Assembly (NCBI GenBank): GCA_963778895.1
Contig: CAVZVZ010000005.1
Coordinates: 372,001-436,000, forward strand
Reading direction: 5' to 3'
Origin: CAVZVZ01 sp963778895
Lineage (GTDB): Bacteria; Actinomycetota; Acidimicrobiia; Acidimicrobiales; Acidimicrobilacustridaceae
DNA: 64,000 nucleotides
Part shown: positions 7,147 through 19,013 of the stretch, in pieces
Layout of the letters: every line of letters begins with the position of its first letter
Numbering within the stretch: position 1 is the first letter of the stretch
The notes under the pieces: model-generated
Database searches by the model: none
Told to the model about the DNA's origin: nothing
Seen by the model: the letters and a program-made list of their open reading frames with translations, nothing else
Made by a program: the position numbers and the translations under genes

Positions 7147-8505
7147 TCACTCTGCTGCGTCGGCCAGCGCCTCGGCCAATGCAGGGTGGACGAGCAGGCT
7201 CTCGACGATGTCGTTGACCCGGAGCCCGGCCGTGACGGCCAGCGCGATCACCGAGATGAGCTCGGCGGCGTGGCGACCAACGATCGAGCCACCGAGCACC
7301 ACGCCCGTGGCCGGATCCGACACGATCTTCACGAAGCCCCGCGGGTCGTCCTCGATCAACGCCTTGGCGTTGGCCGAGAACGGCACCTTGGTCACCCGGA
7401 TCTTGCGGCCCTGGGCGAAGGCGTCGGCCTCGGCCAAGCCCACGTCGGCGATCTCGGGCACGGTGAAGATCGCGGAGGCGGCCTTGTCGTAGTCGAGATG
7501 TCGATGCGGACCGACGTGCAGCCCCATCGCGTGCTCGGCGATCTTGCGGCCCTGCACCGCCGCGACCGACGAGAGGGGCAGCTTGCCGGACAGGTCGCCG
7601 GCGGCATAGATGTGCGGCAAGTTCGACTGGCAGTTGTGGTTCACGACGACGTAGCCGCCGTCGTGTTCGACCCCGGCCTCGTCGAGACCCAGGCCCTCCG
7701 AGTTCGGCAACGAGCCGATCGCCAGCAACGCGTGCGACCCGAAAGCGGACCGACCATCGTCGCAACGGACCGTGACGCCGTCGGGCTCGACATCGACCGC
7801 TGTGGCCCGCGCGCCCTTCAACAGCTTCACTCCTCGCCGCAGGAAGTCCTCCTCGAGCGCCGCCGCGACTTCGGCATCCTTCTGCGGCAATACCTGTTGC
7901 CGGCTCACGATCAACGTGACCGCCGAGCCGAAGGACGAGAACATGTGCACGAACTCGACGCCGGTGACTCCCGAGCCGATCACGACGAGATGCTCAGGCA
8001 ATTCCGGTGGCGGGTACGCGTCGCGTGTCGTGAGCACGCGCCGACCGTCGACGGGCGCCCATTCGGGCACACGCGGCCGGCTGCCCGTCGACAGGACGAT
8101 CACGTCGGCATCCAACTCGCGCAGACCGTTGGTGGTCTCGACCACGATCTCGTGCGGGCCCTTCAACCGAGCGGTGCCTGCGATCAGTTGCACGCCCTGG
8201 CTTTCGAGCAGATCGGTGACCGAATGCCGCAGACGCTCCTCGATGCCGTCGATACGGGCTCGGAGGGCATCGAAATCGAGCGACGCCCGAACTTCGGTGA
8301 GACCCATGCCCTCGGCGTCGTTGATCAGGCGAAGCGCGCCACCAGTCGCGATCATCGCCTTCGACGGGATGCAGTCCCACAGGTGCGCAGCGCCACCCAC
8401 GATGTCGCGCTCGACCAGGGTGACCTCGGCACCGAACCGGGCGGCATGGGTGGCCGCCTGGTTGCCGGCGGGGCCGCCGCCGATGATCACGAACCGCTTC
8501 GCCAT
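7147..8505 (-). CDS. LpdA-like FAD/NAD(P) oxidoreductase lacking one redox cysteine
   Basis: 452 residues from the ATG at 8505; a TTG 9 bases upstream is a weaker option. Pyridine nucleotide-disulfide oxidoreductase fold: FAD loop IIGGGPAGNQAA, NAD(P) loop VVIGSGVTGVEFVHMF, and FAD motif HIYAAGDLSGKLPL. The active-site segment is GGAAHLWDCIPSK, where lipoamide dehydrogenases have a Cys pair four residues apart. Here the first Cys is Ala (about residue 40) and only Cys45 remains. That rules out ordinary disulfide chemistry and resembles mycobacterial LpdA (Rv3303c), described as an NAD(P)H quinone reductase. A true lpd gene with both cysteines is encoded at 57.2-58.7 kb. Function as a quinone reductase is inference from family resemblance. 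Confidence 0.8.
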   Translation of the reverse strand: MAKRFVIIGGGPAGNQAATHAARFGAEVTLVERDIVGGAAHLWDCIPSKAMIATGGALRLINDAEGMGLTEVRASLDFDALRARIDGIEERLRHSVTDLLESQGVQLIAGTARLKGPHEIVVETTNGLRELDADVIVLSTGSRPRVPEWAPVDGRRVLTTRDAYPPPELPEHLVVIGSGVTGVEFVHMFSSFGSAVTLIVSRQQVLPQKDAEVAAALEEDFLRRGVKLLKGARATAVDVEPDGVTVRCDDGRSAFGSHALLAIGSLPNSEGLGLDEAGVEHDGGYVVVNHNCQSNLPHIYAAGDLSGKLPLSSVAAVQGRKIAEHAMGLHVGPHRHLDYDKAASAIFTVPEIADVGLAEADAFAQGRKIRVTKVPFSANAKALIEDDPRGFVKIVSDPATGVVLGGSIVGRHAAELISVIALAVTAGLRVNDIVESLLVHPALAEALADAAE

Positions 8506-8610
8506 GACTCGCAAGGCTACCTGGGGTCGCCCAGCTCCCAGGTCGCTCCGAGCCGGCCGATGGCCAGGCGCATTTCAGATCCGCCGACCGCGGCCCGTAG
8601 CCTTGACACC

Positions 8611-10767
<2,157 letters not shown>

Positions 10768-10778
10768 CCAAGACCGCC

Positions 10779-11748
10779 ATGGCGGAGCTGGCTGCACAGG
10801 TTCTCGACGGCGATCGGCGCGCCCTGGCCCGAGCCATCACGCTCGTCGAGTCGACCCGCGCCGATCACCGACTCGAAGCCGACGCGCTGCTCGACGCGAT
10901 CCTGCCGTCGACCGGCAACGCGATCCGTGTCGGTATCAGCGGCCCTCCCGGTGTCGGCAAGTCGACGTTCATCGAGGCCCTCGGACTCGAGATCGTGAAA
11001 CGCGGTCATCGTCTAGCCGTTCTCGCCGTCGATCCGTCGAGTCGCCGATCCGGCGGGTCGATCCTGGGCGACAAGACGCGGATGGTCGAGCTCGGCGAAC
11101 GAACCGAACGTGTTCATCCGTCCGTCGCCGGGCGGCACGCAGCTCGGTGGCGTCGCCCGACACACACGCGAGGCGATGTTGACGTGCGAAGCCGCGGGCT
11201 TCGACGTGGTGTTCGTCGAAACGATCGGTGTGGGTCAATCCGAGGTTGCGGTCGCGGACATGGTCGATCTGTTCCTCCTGCTGGTTCCGCCGGGCGGCGG
11301 GGACGAGCTGCAAGGCATCAAGCGCGGGATCATGGAGCTCGCCGACGTGGTCGTGGTGAACAAAGCCGACGGCGATCTCGCGGCAGCTGCGGGTCGCACC
11401 GCCGCCGACTACCGCAACGCGGTGCACCTACTGCGGCCGAAATGGCGGACCTGGGCCACCGAGGTACTCACCTGCTCCGCGCTCGAACAACGCGGCATCG
11501 GCGAGGTATGGGATGTGATCGAGCGCTTCGAGCACGACGTGCAGGCCTCAGGTGAACTGGCCGATCTCCGGGAGCGGCAAGCCAAGTCGTGGTTGTGGAC
11601 CGAGCTGCAGGACGGCCTGCTCGACCAGCTGCGCGCCGACCCCGACGTGCAGCGCCTGCTCACCGACGTCGAGAAGGATGTCGTCGCCGGCACCGTCACC
11701 CCGAGCACCGCGGCCCGCAAAGTGCTCGAATCCCTCCGATCACACTGA
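10779..11748 (+). CDS. meaB: Methylmalonyl-CoA mutase-associated GTPase MeaB, one frame break
   Basis: G3E-family GTPase that loads and protects the adenosylcobalamin cofactor of methylmalonyl-CoA mutase. Walker A is GISGPPGVGKSTFIEALG. It continues AVLAVDPSSRRSGGSILGDKTRM, a strong MeaB/ArgK signature. The frame changes near 11110, then FIRPSPGGTQLGGVARHTREAM and the Walker B-like FDVVFVETIGVGQSE continue. NKAD in VVVNKADGDL gives guanine specificity. About 322 residues in total, normal for the family. It follows the mutase gene by 11 bases, as expected for an operon. The break is probably a sequencing indel, because both halves are fully conserved. Confidence 0.92.
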
Positions 11749-11765
11749 CGAAGACTGGCGGCATC

Positions 11766-13068
11766 GTGTCGACGAACGGCGACGTGGACCTCGGGCCTCC
11801 TTCGACCTCGCATTGGCTGCGTTGGACGGCAGCGATCGCGCTGTTCGCACTTGCGGTGGTCGTGCCGCTGGCTCGCCAACAAGGTCTTCACCCTTGGCAG
11901 GTGATGTGGGCCGAGGACGGAGTCGTGTACTACCCCGACGCGATCCACTCCGGAGTCGGCGCCCTGTTCCGCGGCTCGCAGGGTTACGTGCAGTTCGCGT
12001 CCCGGTTGCTGATGGCGCCCGCTGCGCTCCTGCCGATCGCGCGGGTGTCCTTGTATGTGGCGTTGGCCGCCGCGTTGTTCTCGGCGGCGATCGCCGCGTT
12101 CGTGTATCGATCCACGTTCGGCTGGATCGCCTCGGTCCCGATGCGCCTGCTGGTGGCCACCTTCTATGTGCTCGGGCCGGCCGCGGCGTGGGAGCACACC
12201 GGCAACGCCACGAATGCCATCTGGGTCGTGTTGGCGGCAACGCCGTGGGCCCTCGTCTCGACGCGACGAACCAAGGTCGACGTCGCCGTTCGTGGGCTCG
12301 TCGTGCTGATCGCCGCGCTGTCACATCCCTTGGCGGCGTTGTTCCTGCCCCTCGCTGCGGTCGCCATCTGGCGACGACGATCCGTCGATGCCTGGGTGGT
12401 TGGCGGAGCACTGACCATAGGAGTCGCGGCGCAAGGCCTGTTCATGACCGTGGCGCCCGACCGACATCCCCGGGTGCCAGGGCCAATGAGCTCGATCTTC
12501 CCGACCGTTTCGGTCGACGTGCTCGGCAGCTTCCTCACCGGCGAGCGATATCTCTCCAGCTCTGTGGGTGCGGTTCGGCTTCACCCTCGCGATCGCGTTC
12601 GCCGCCGCCACCGCCGCGATCATCGTTCTCTGTGCCTGGGGCGCATCATCGCGAAGCCGCACGCTGGGTCTGATCCTCGTGGGGTACGCCGCCGTGATGG
12701 CCGGCGCTCCGCTCGTGTCGAACGGCCCGATCGTCCTTCAGGAGGGGCTACCGCTCCAACCGCTCGAACGATATGTCTTCGTACCGGTGGCATTGCTCGT
12801 CGGTGCACTCGCGGTCTTCCTCGATGCGCCGGACAAGTCCCGTGATCGGCGCATCGCACGGGTCGGGCGCCCACTCCTGGTCGTGCAGTCCGTCGTCGTG
12901 ATCCTGCTCAGCTTCGCGGTGTCGAATCCCCGGAGTAACGGACCGGCGTGGATCGACTCGGTCGACCAGGCACGAGTGTCGTGCGCCAACGGTTCCGGCA
13001 TCGCGCAACTCGATCTCACCCCCCCGGGCTGGATCGTCATCTTTCGATGCACCGACATCCCCTTCTGA
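11766..13068 (+). CDS. Polytopic membrane protein, GT-C-like, one frame break
   Basis: About 433 residues from GTG 11766, with the frame changing near 12565. At least eight hydrophobic segments are visible, beginning HWLRWTAAIALFALAVVVPLA. The first extracytoplasmic loop carries WAEDGVVYYPDAI, an acidic motif placed where GT-C polyprenyl-phosphate-sugar glycosyltransferases keep their catalytic carboxylates. The C-terminal part ends in a soluble tail with Cys residues (RVSCANGSGIAQLDLTPPGW, then IFRCTDIPF). A clear paralogue with WAEDGSLFYVDAV lies at 17555-18963 on the other strand. I do not recognise a named family; a role in transferring sugars outside the membrane is inference from topology and from the surrounding glycan genes. 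Confidence 0.65.
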
Positions 13069-13110
13069 CCCACGACCGACCCACCCTCAAGCTCGCGTAG
13101 AGTGCGCCCG

Positions 13111-13837
13111 ATGACCCCCGGCGAACCAGTGCGAATCGACTTGGGCTGCGGCAGCGCGAAGAAGGCAGGCTTCATCGGGCTCGACTTCGTCGAGGCACCC
13201 GGGGTCGACCACGTGCTCGACCTCACCAAGGATCGCTATCCGTTCGACGACGCGTCGGTCGACGAGGTGTTCTCCGCCCATTTCCTCGAGCACATCGAAG
13301 CCCCGAACAACGTTTTCAGCGAAATCGGCCGCATCGCCAAGGACGGCGCGCGCATCGAGTTCTGGACCCCGTACGCCTTCAGCGACGAGGCCTCGCTCTA
13401 CGGCCACCTGCACTACCTCACCGAGGAGGAGTGGCTGCACTTCACCGTGCTCCACCGTGACGCCCACGTGCAGATGCTGGGCGGTCGCTGGCTGCTGCAT
13501 CGCATCAACTTCGTCGTCTTGCAAGAAACGATCGACGATCTCACCGCCAACGGCGTCGCCGTCGACTTCGCGGTGAAGTACTTCAAGGGAGTCGTGGTCG
13601 AGTTCGGCGTGGAGATCGAGTTCCAACGCAACCTGGACACGCCCGTCGTGCACCCGACCCGCGCTTGGAGCACCAGTCGTTACGGCGAGCGCCACGCATT
13701 TCCGCCTGCCGCATCGCCGCCCGCCGCGTCACGGGCTACCGGCTCGCCGGGCAACGGCCACAGCCGGCGTAGTGCGCCGAGCTGCGCGGAAGCTGCCCGC
13801 ACCGATCAAGAACACGATCCGCTCGATCCTGCGGTGA
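13111..13837 (+). CDS. SAM-dependent methyltransferase (class I), C-terminal frame break
   Basis: Small Rossmann methyltransferase of about 242 residues, close to the WcaG/UbiE-type proteins of polysaccharide loci. RIDLGCGSAKKAGFIGLDF is the SAM-binding motif I, and VFSAHFLEHIEAPNNVFSEI the post-motif region. The ATG is at 13111. Near 13705 the frame appears to shift; read in the other frame the protein ends with KLPAPIKNTIRSILR and a stop at 13837, more plausible than the Pro/Ala/Ser-rich tail of the unshifted frame. It is convergent with the next gene, 12 bases apart. The target (sugar or lipid) is unknown. Confidence 0.75.
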
Positions 13838-13849
13838 CGGCTGCTGCGC

Positions 13850-14489
13850 TCAGTCGGAGTTGCGGCGCAAGAATCCCCGGGGGTTGAACGTGACCATGAA
13901 CCGCTCGCAGTGCTCGTCGATCTCGAACTCGGGATGCTCGGGCAGGAACTCGTCGATGGCCTCCATCGGGACCCGGGCCGAAGTCGGGCAACACCGGATG
14001 CCCGTTCACGTTCGAGTCCTCGACCACGAGGTAGCTGCCCGGCGTCACCATCGAGTGATACGCGACCAGTTCGTCACGCACGTGGGCGTACGAGTGGTCC
14101 GAATCCAACAGCACGATCACCGTCGTCGCCGCGGTCGCCTCGCCGCGCAACCGTTCGACGATCGCCGGATCGGTGCTCGACGACGTCACGAACTCGATCC
14201 GCGGATGAGTCGGCAACGGGTCCTGCGGCGCGATGTCGACGGAGACGATCCGGCCCTTCCCCAACAGATCACAGATCGAGGCCAAGTACATCGCACTGCC
14301 GCCGCTGTAGGTGCCGGTCTCGATGATCAGATCCGGCCGTACCTCGTACAGGAGCTCCTGATAGATCCACAGATCGAGCGGGCACTTCTGCGTCGGTACT
14401 CCGAGCCACGCGGTGTCGTCCCGCCACACCTCGCTGTCGTAGTACTTCTGGTGAAAGCCGACGACGGGGTCAGTGGTGCGTTTGCGCAC
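13850..14489 (-). CDS. CmcI-type (cephalosporin hydroxylase family) methyltransferase-like protein
   Basis: About 212 residues. The sequence HQKYYDSEVWRDDTAWLGVP, then CPLDLWIYQELLYEVRPDLIIETGTYSGGSAMYLA in adjacent blocks, is typical of the CmcI / rhamnosyl O-methyltransferase-like family, a SAM Rossmann fold found in sugar-modification clusters. VVLLDSDHSYAHV-type acidic metal-binding residues appear as VLLDSDHSYAHVRDEL, followed by YLVVEDSNVNGHPV. The frame shifts near 13968; thereafter it reads EHPEFEIDEHCERFMVTFNP and ends GFLRRNSD at 13850. The stop of the upstream epimerase reading frame is only 2 bases away. A sugar O-methyltransferase role is the best guess. Confidence 0.75.
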
Positions 14490-14491
14490 GC

Positions 14492-15517
14492 TCAGATCTT
14501 CCCCTCGTCGATGGCCTTCTCGATCCAGGGGATCACCTCGTCGAGCATCTCGTCGAGCGACGTCGTGGCCTCGATACCGAGAACCTTCTTGGACTTCTCG
14601 ACCGAGGGCACCCGTCGTTGCACGTCGTACTCGAAGGCTGGATCGCTCACGAAGTTGAACGGCACATCGGGTCCCTTGATCTTCTTCCAGATCAATGCGG
14701 CCAGCTCCAACACGGTCGTCGACTCGGACGTCGAGATGTTGAAGTCGTCGTTGAGCGCGTCCGGATGCTCCATGGCAGTCACGATGCCCTTGGCCAAGTC
14801 ACCGCCGTATGTGTAGTGCCGGATCTGATTGCCCTCGCCGAGGATGTGCAGCGGATCTTGGCCTTTCAAGATCTTCTGCACGAGATCGGGCACGACGTGG
14901 CTCATGGCCAATTCGACATTGCCGGAGAGAACCGAAGCCTCGCCGAGCGCCCGGCCCTCGCCCACACCCACACAGTTGAACGGCCGCACGATGGTGTACG
15001 GCAACCCGTACTGCTCGTGCGCGGCCTTGGCGTAGTACTCGACCGCCAACTTCTGAAACCCGTAGGACGACAGGGGCGGTGGGATCTCGAGCTGTTGACC
15101 CTCGTAGCTCGGCCAGCTGTCAGCCGACTCGAACACCATCGACGACGACAGGTAGGTGACCTTCTGCAGGCTCCCCTGTCGATGCGCCTTGATCGCCCCG
15201 TCGCAGGTGGCCGCCATGATGCGTTCGTTCGTGGCGAGCAGGTCGTAGGCGTACTCGTGGAAGTACGAGATTCCGCCGATCATGGCGGCACCGGCGATGA
15301 GATGGTCGACGTTCATCGCGAGCTCGGTCATCAGATCGGCATCGCGGGCGTCGCCCTCGACCAGGGTGTAGTTCGCGTGGTGGTCGTAGCTCTTCGAGAC
15401 CGGGCCGTACTTCGAGAAGTTGTCGAGACCGACCACCTCGTACCCCCGGCCCAACAACTCCTCGACGACATAGCCGCCGATGAAGCCGGACGAACCGGTG
15501 ATGAGGACCTTGGGCAT
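14492..15517 (-). CDS. NAD-dependent epimerase/dehydratase (nucleotide-sugar SDR)
   Basis: Extended short-chain dehydrogenase of 341 residues; start ATG at 15517. The NAD loop VLITGSSGFIGGYVVEEL, then YLSSSMVFE and the catalytic YGFQKLAVEYYAK (Tyr-x3-Lys replaced by Y-G-F-Q-K), are typical of UDP/GDP-sugar epimerases and dehydratases. The C-terminal VLELAALIWKKI and YDVQRRVPSVEKSKKVLGI also fit. The sugar substrate cannot be read from the sequence. It belongs to the minus-strand run of a dehydrogenase, GT2 enzyme, epimerase and CmcI-like gene, which probably supplies and uses one activated sugar. Confidence 0.85.
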   Translation of the reverse strand: MPKVLITGSSGFIGGYVVEELLGRGYEVVGLDNFSKYGPVSKSYDHHANYTLVEGDARDADLMTELAMNVDHLIAGAAMIGGISYFHEYAYDLLATNERIMAATCDGAIKAHRQGSLQKVTYLSSSMVFESADSWPSYEGQQLEIPPPLSSYGFQKLAVEYYAKAAHEQYGLPYTIVRPFNCVGVGEGRALGEASVLSGNVELAMSHVVPDLVQKILKGQDPLHILGEGNQIRHYTYGGDLAKGIVTAMEHPDALNDDFNISTSESTTVLELAALIWKKIKGPDVPFNFVSDPAFEYDVQRRVPSVEKSKKVLGIEATTSLDEMLDEVIPWIEKAIDEGKI

Positions 15518-15551
15518 GACGGGACGTTCCTCCAGCTCGGGGGCGGTTCGA

Positions 15552-16287
15552 CTACTTGGTCGCCTCGGCGGCGACCTGCTCGACGGTGAGCTCCTTGCCG
15601 AACGCAAAGAAGTACCAGCGTAGGTAGCGGGGCAGCCAGGCACGCAATTTGAAGTTCGAGGTGCCGAACGAGCGATCGAGCCAGATCGTGGGGATCTCCG
15701 CGATCGGCAACCGTGCCCGGCGGGCTTTGGCCACGAGCTCGATCCCGATCTCGAAGCCTCGATCACTCTGCAGTCCGACGGCGTGCACGAAGTCCGCCGA
15801 GTAGGCCTTGAACGAGTTCGTCGCGTCGTGGGTACCGACCCGACCGAACCAGAACAACGTGTTGCCGGCCAGGCGGGAGAGGAAGGCTCTTGAACGCCGG
15901 ACCACCGACCTGCTGACCGCCCCGCATGTAGCGGGATGCCGCGGCCACGACCACGCCGCGCTCGACGAGACGCGTGAGCGTGTCGATCTGCATGGCGTCG
16001 TCGCAACCATCGGCCATCGTCACGACGAGTACGGGTGACGCGGCGTTGTCGAGGCCGTATCGGATGGCCTGCGCCGGCCCGGGTTCGTACGTGTTCAACG
16101 TCGGCAAGAGGCGCGGCTCCTTCTCGGCGTACTCCTCGAGCACCGGACGGGTGGTGTCGTCCAAGCTGTCGTACACCACCAGCACCTCACAATGGAGGGT
16201 GATGGCCTCGAACAGTCGGTCGAGCACCGGGATGATGTGGTCGCCCTCGTTGTAGACAGGGATGACCACCGAGACGCGAGGACTCAC
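15552..16287 (-). CDS. Glycosyltransferase family 2 (polyprenyl-phosphate sugar synthase type), frame break
   Basis: About 245 residues. It begins MSPRVSVVIPVYNEGDHIIPVLDRL, and LVVTMADGCDDAMQIDTL holds the metal-binding acidic motif (DGCDD instead of the usual DADLQ). The frame shifts near 15887; the second half reads RLAGNTLFWFGRVGTHDATNSFKAY and continues RGFEIGIELVAKARRARLPIAEIPT, characteristic of dolichol-phosphate mannosyltransferase/DPM1-like enzymes that charge a lipid carrier. Its start overlaps the stop of the upstream dehydrogenase (ATGA), so translation is probably coupled. Confidence 0.82.
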
Positions 16288-17493
16288 ACGCGTACGCCTC
16301 GGCCGAGCATGTTCCAGATATCGACCACGGGCTTGTCGGTACGAAGCTCGGCGTAGCGATCGTGCGGCGCTCCGATGATCAGCAGATCGGCTCGATCGAC
16401 CACCTCGTCGAACGGCAGCAGATCGGGGTCGACCGTGACGTAGGGATCGGAGCAGAGCACGTCGTGGGCCTTGAACCGGAGGATGCGGCGAAGCTTGTAC
16501 GACAGGCTCGACCGGATGTCGTCACTCTCGCCCTTGAAGGCCATACCCAGGATGCCGACGGTCATCTTCGACAGGTCGTGGGTCTCCTCGACCTGCGCTA
16601 CGAGGTAGAGCGGCAATCCTTCGTTGACCAACATGCTCGCGTTGCCGAGCGGAAAGTTGTTGTTGTTGAACGCCGCGAGTTGCGCCGTGTCCTTGTAAGA
16701 GGCACGGTCCGGCGGCGAATCCCGCTCCAGGAAGATCCTTGGCGCGGGGATAGTCGAATGTGATGGCGTTGCGCACGCGCTCGTAGTCGACCCCGAAGTT
16801 GTTGGCGATCATGAAGAACTGATTGGCAGCCGCGAACTTGATGTAGCGCCAGGTGTTCGTGAACAGCTTGGCGAGCTCAGCCTCTTCGGGCTCGACCTCG
16901 ACGATCTGGTCGGTGAGCAATCGGAACAGCTTGGACGCTCTCTCGATTGCTCCCTCACCGATACCGGAGACCAACTGTGGCAGTTCGTACAGCTCGACGA
17001 GGGCCTTGCCTTCGGCAATGCGCTCTGGGCAGAACGCCACGTCGACACGCGGCCCGAGTTGGTGGACGTAGTCCGCGACCAGCCGGGTGACCCCGGGATA
17101 GACCGTGCTGCGAAGCACGAGCAGCTGTCCGTCGCGGAGCTGTCCGCCGATCTCGGACACGGCGCGACGGACGGCGTCGGGATCGGGGTTCTGGTGTTCG
17201 TCTACGGGCGTGCCGATGACGACGACGATGACCTCGGCCTGACCCGCCACGGCGGGATCGGTGGACGCATCGAAGCGACCTGAGGCCAGACATTCAGCCA
17301 GCAAAGCATCGGCGCCCGGCTCCTGGAAGGGCATCGTGCCCCCGTTGACCTTGTCGACCGCTGCGGCGGAAAGGTCATAGGCGGTGACCCGCAGCCCGCG
17401 AGCGGCAAACGCGAGGGCCAAGGGCAGGCCGACGTGACCACAGCCGCCGACGACCACGACGTCTCGGGAGAATGGGTCAGCGGCAGGTGCCAT
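16284..17493 (-). CDS. UDP-sugar 6-dehydrogenase, one frame break
   Basis: NAD-dependent two-step oxidation of a UDP-hexose to the uronic acid. About 403 residues, ATG at 17493. The N-terminal NAD domain has VVVVGGCGHVGLPLALAFA, followed by GTPVDEHQNPDP and LRSTVYPGVTRLV. The central domain has EAELAKLFTNTWRYIKFAAANQF and the active-site segment GAGFAAGPCLL with the catalytic Cys. The frame shifts near 16718, directly after it, and the C-terminal domain GILGMAFKGESDDIRSSLSYKL follows. The UDP-glucose or UDP-N-acetylhexosamine substrate is not decided by eye. A second, distinct dehydrogenase lies at 58875-60157. Confidence 0.87.
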
Positions 17494-17554
17494 CCGGACG
17501 AGATTACTGCTCCGGGCGATGCAGCCGCGACCGTCGCGCTGCCAGTCGTCGCTT

Positions 17555-18963
17555 CTAGCCGACCAGCTCTGAGCAGGGCACGACCGCCGACCAATCGGGC
17601 GCCGGCGAAATCGGGATGCGTTCGGCCGGATCGCCAGTGGCGAGGCACGCCTGCTCGGCCGCGGTGACACCGATACCCCAATCGGGTCCTGTCGACCGCG
17701 CGGTCGTGAGCCGGAACGACGGCACGAACGCGACCAGCAGCCAGACCACAGCGAGCGCGATCACGAACCGTTGGTCGCGCACGTCAGAGGCCCAGCTGCG
17801 AGGGGCTCTCGGTGCCGGCGGGTCCAAGATCGCGCTGGCCGGCAGGTCGACCGGGCACGAGCAGTGCCAACAGCAGCAGCGCAGCGGGAAAGAGCTGATA
17901 GCGCATCCCGGCGAAGTTGTACGGAGCGTCGTTCACCAACAACATCGCGGTGAGGAAGTCGGCGCGCTGCGAGAGCGACAACGTGTAAGATCGCACCGCT
18001 CGCGATCACGCACGCCAACATGAACCACCTCGCGGTCCAGTCGGCGCGCGACCCACCTCCACACGAGCGCAGCCGCCAGCGCCAACGATCGAAACCAGCG
18101 CGATCCAGTATCCGAAGCGCTCCCACAGGTGTTCGGTGGCGCGCACGCCGAACAGGAACTCGGTCGACACCCGCGTGCCGTAGAGCTTTGCGACATCCTC
18201 CGCGAACGTCGGTCTTCGACGGCATGGTTCGATTGGCTTGCTCGGTCGTGTGCCAGATGAAGAGCTGCACGGCAGACGCCAACGTGTAAGCAACCGGGAC
18301 GACGAGACGCACGAGGCCAGCACGCCGGATCAGGACCCGCAGGATGTGCCAGAGGGCAATCGGAACGAACAGCACGCACAGCGGGCTCGACAGCGGGGCG
18401 AGCACGACGATCGCTACGCGTACGACGATCGCAACGGGGCGATCGACGGGCAGCGAGCACGGCCAGCAGGCACGGCACCACCATCACCCACTGCGTGTTG
18501 GCGATCACCCCGCTGATCTCGAACGGGAGAACCGGCCACAAGCAGCAGCGCCCCTGCGAGCACTGCCCTGTCGAATCCTCGAACGCAACAGCGGTGCGCT
18601 GGCGAAGTAGACGAACAGCGCCAACACCGACGCCAGCAAGGGCCGACGACACTGCGGCGAAATAGCTGTACCGCTCGGGCGGAAGGTGGACGCCGATCGA
18701 AGCCAGGATCCGCGGCACGGCGAGGGCGTATCCGGCGTAGGGCCGTAAAACGATCTGGCGCGGAGTGGCTCGTGCACCGCATCTACGTAGAAGAGCGAAC
18801 CGTCCTCGGCCCACACGGTCCGCCACATGTCCGCACCGGACTGCCGGAGCAGTTGGGTGACCGTCGCCACAACGACGAAGACCGTGCTTCCCAGCACGAC
18901 GGGCAGACGGGATCGACGAGGTGGAGAAGCAGCCTGGCACTCGGTGGGGCCGGCCGTGAGCAC
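17555..18963 (-). CDS. Polytopic membrane protein, GT-C-like paralogue, about eight frame breaks
   Basis: Paralogue of the protein at 11766. It starts with GTG 18963: RLPVVLGSTVFVVVATVTQLL, then RTVWAEDGSLFYVDAVHEPL, the same acidic loop motif. From there the homology hops between frames near 18735, 18640, 18540, 18440, 18200, 18070, 17985 and 17820, through segments such as PYAGYALAVPRILASIGVHL, LFVPIALWHILRVLIRRAGL, DAPYNFAGMRYQLFPAALLL and the final RFVIALAVVWLLVAFVPSF. The total span matches the intact paralogue's ~430-470 residues and no segment is missing, so I treat it as one gene damaged by assembly indels; a true pseudogene is the alternative. It is divergent from the GT2-GT4 gene. 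Confidence 0.6.
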
Positions 18964-19013
18964 GGCGGCACGTTAGCAGTGGGCCCGGTGGCCGCTGCTA
19001 CGCTCGGCCGGCT

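Noticed and set aside
6961..8610. About 550 codons of open frame upstream of the methylmalonyl-CoA mutase start, continuous with it
   Set aside because: It lies antisense to the flavoprotein and RDD genes, is Arg/His/Asp-rich, and has no family resemblance; the mutase homology begins at GTG 8611.
17555..18963. True pseudogene status for the heavily interrupted membrane protein
   Set aside because: No segment is deleted, all hydrophobic segments align with the paralogue, and neighbouring essential genes carry the same kind of breaks, so assembly error is more likely.
18985..19010. Another copy of the GCTGCTACGC core of the DUF559-flanking palindrome
   Set aside because: Only about ten bases match, with no second arm and no palindrome; a chance match in GC-rich sequence.
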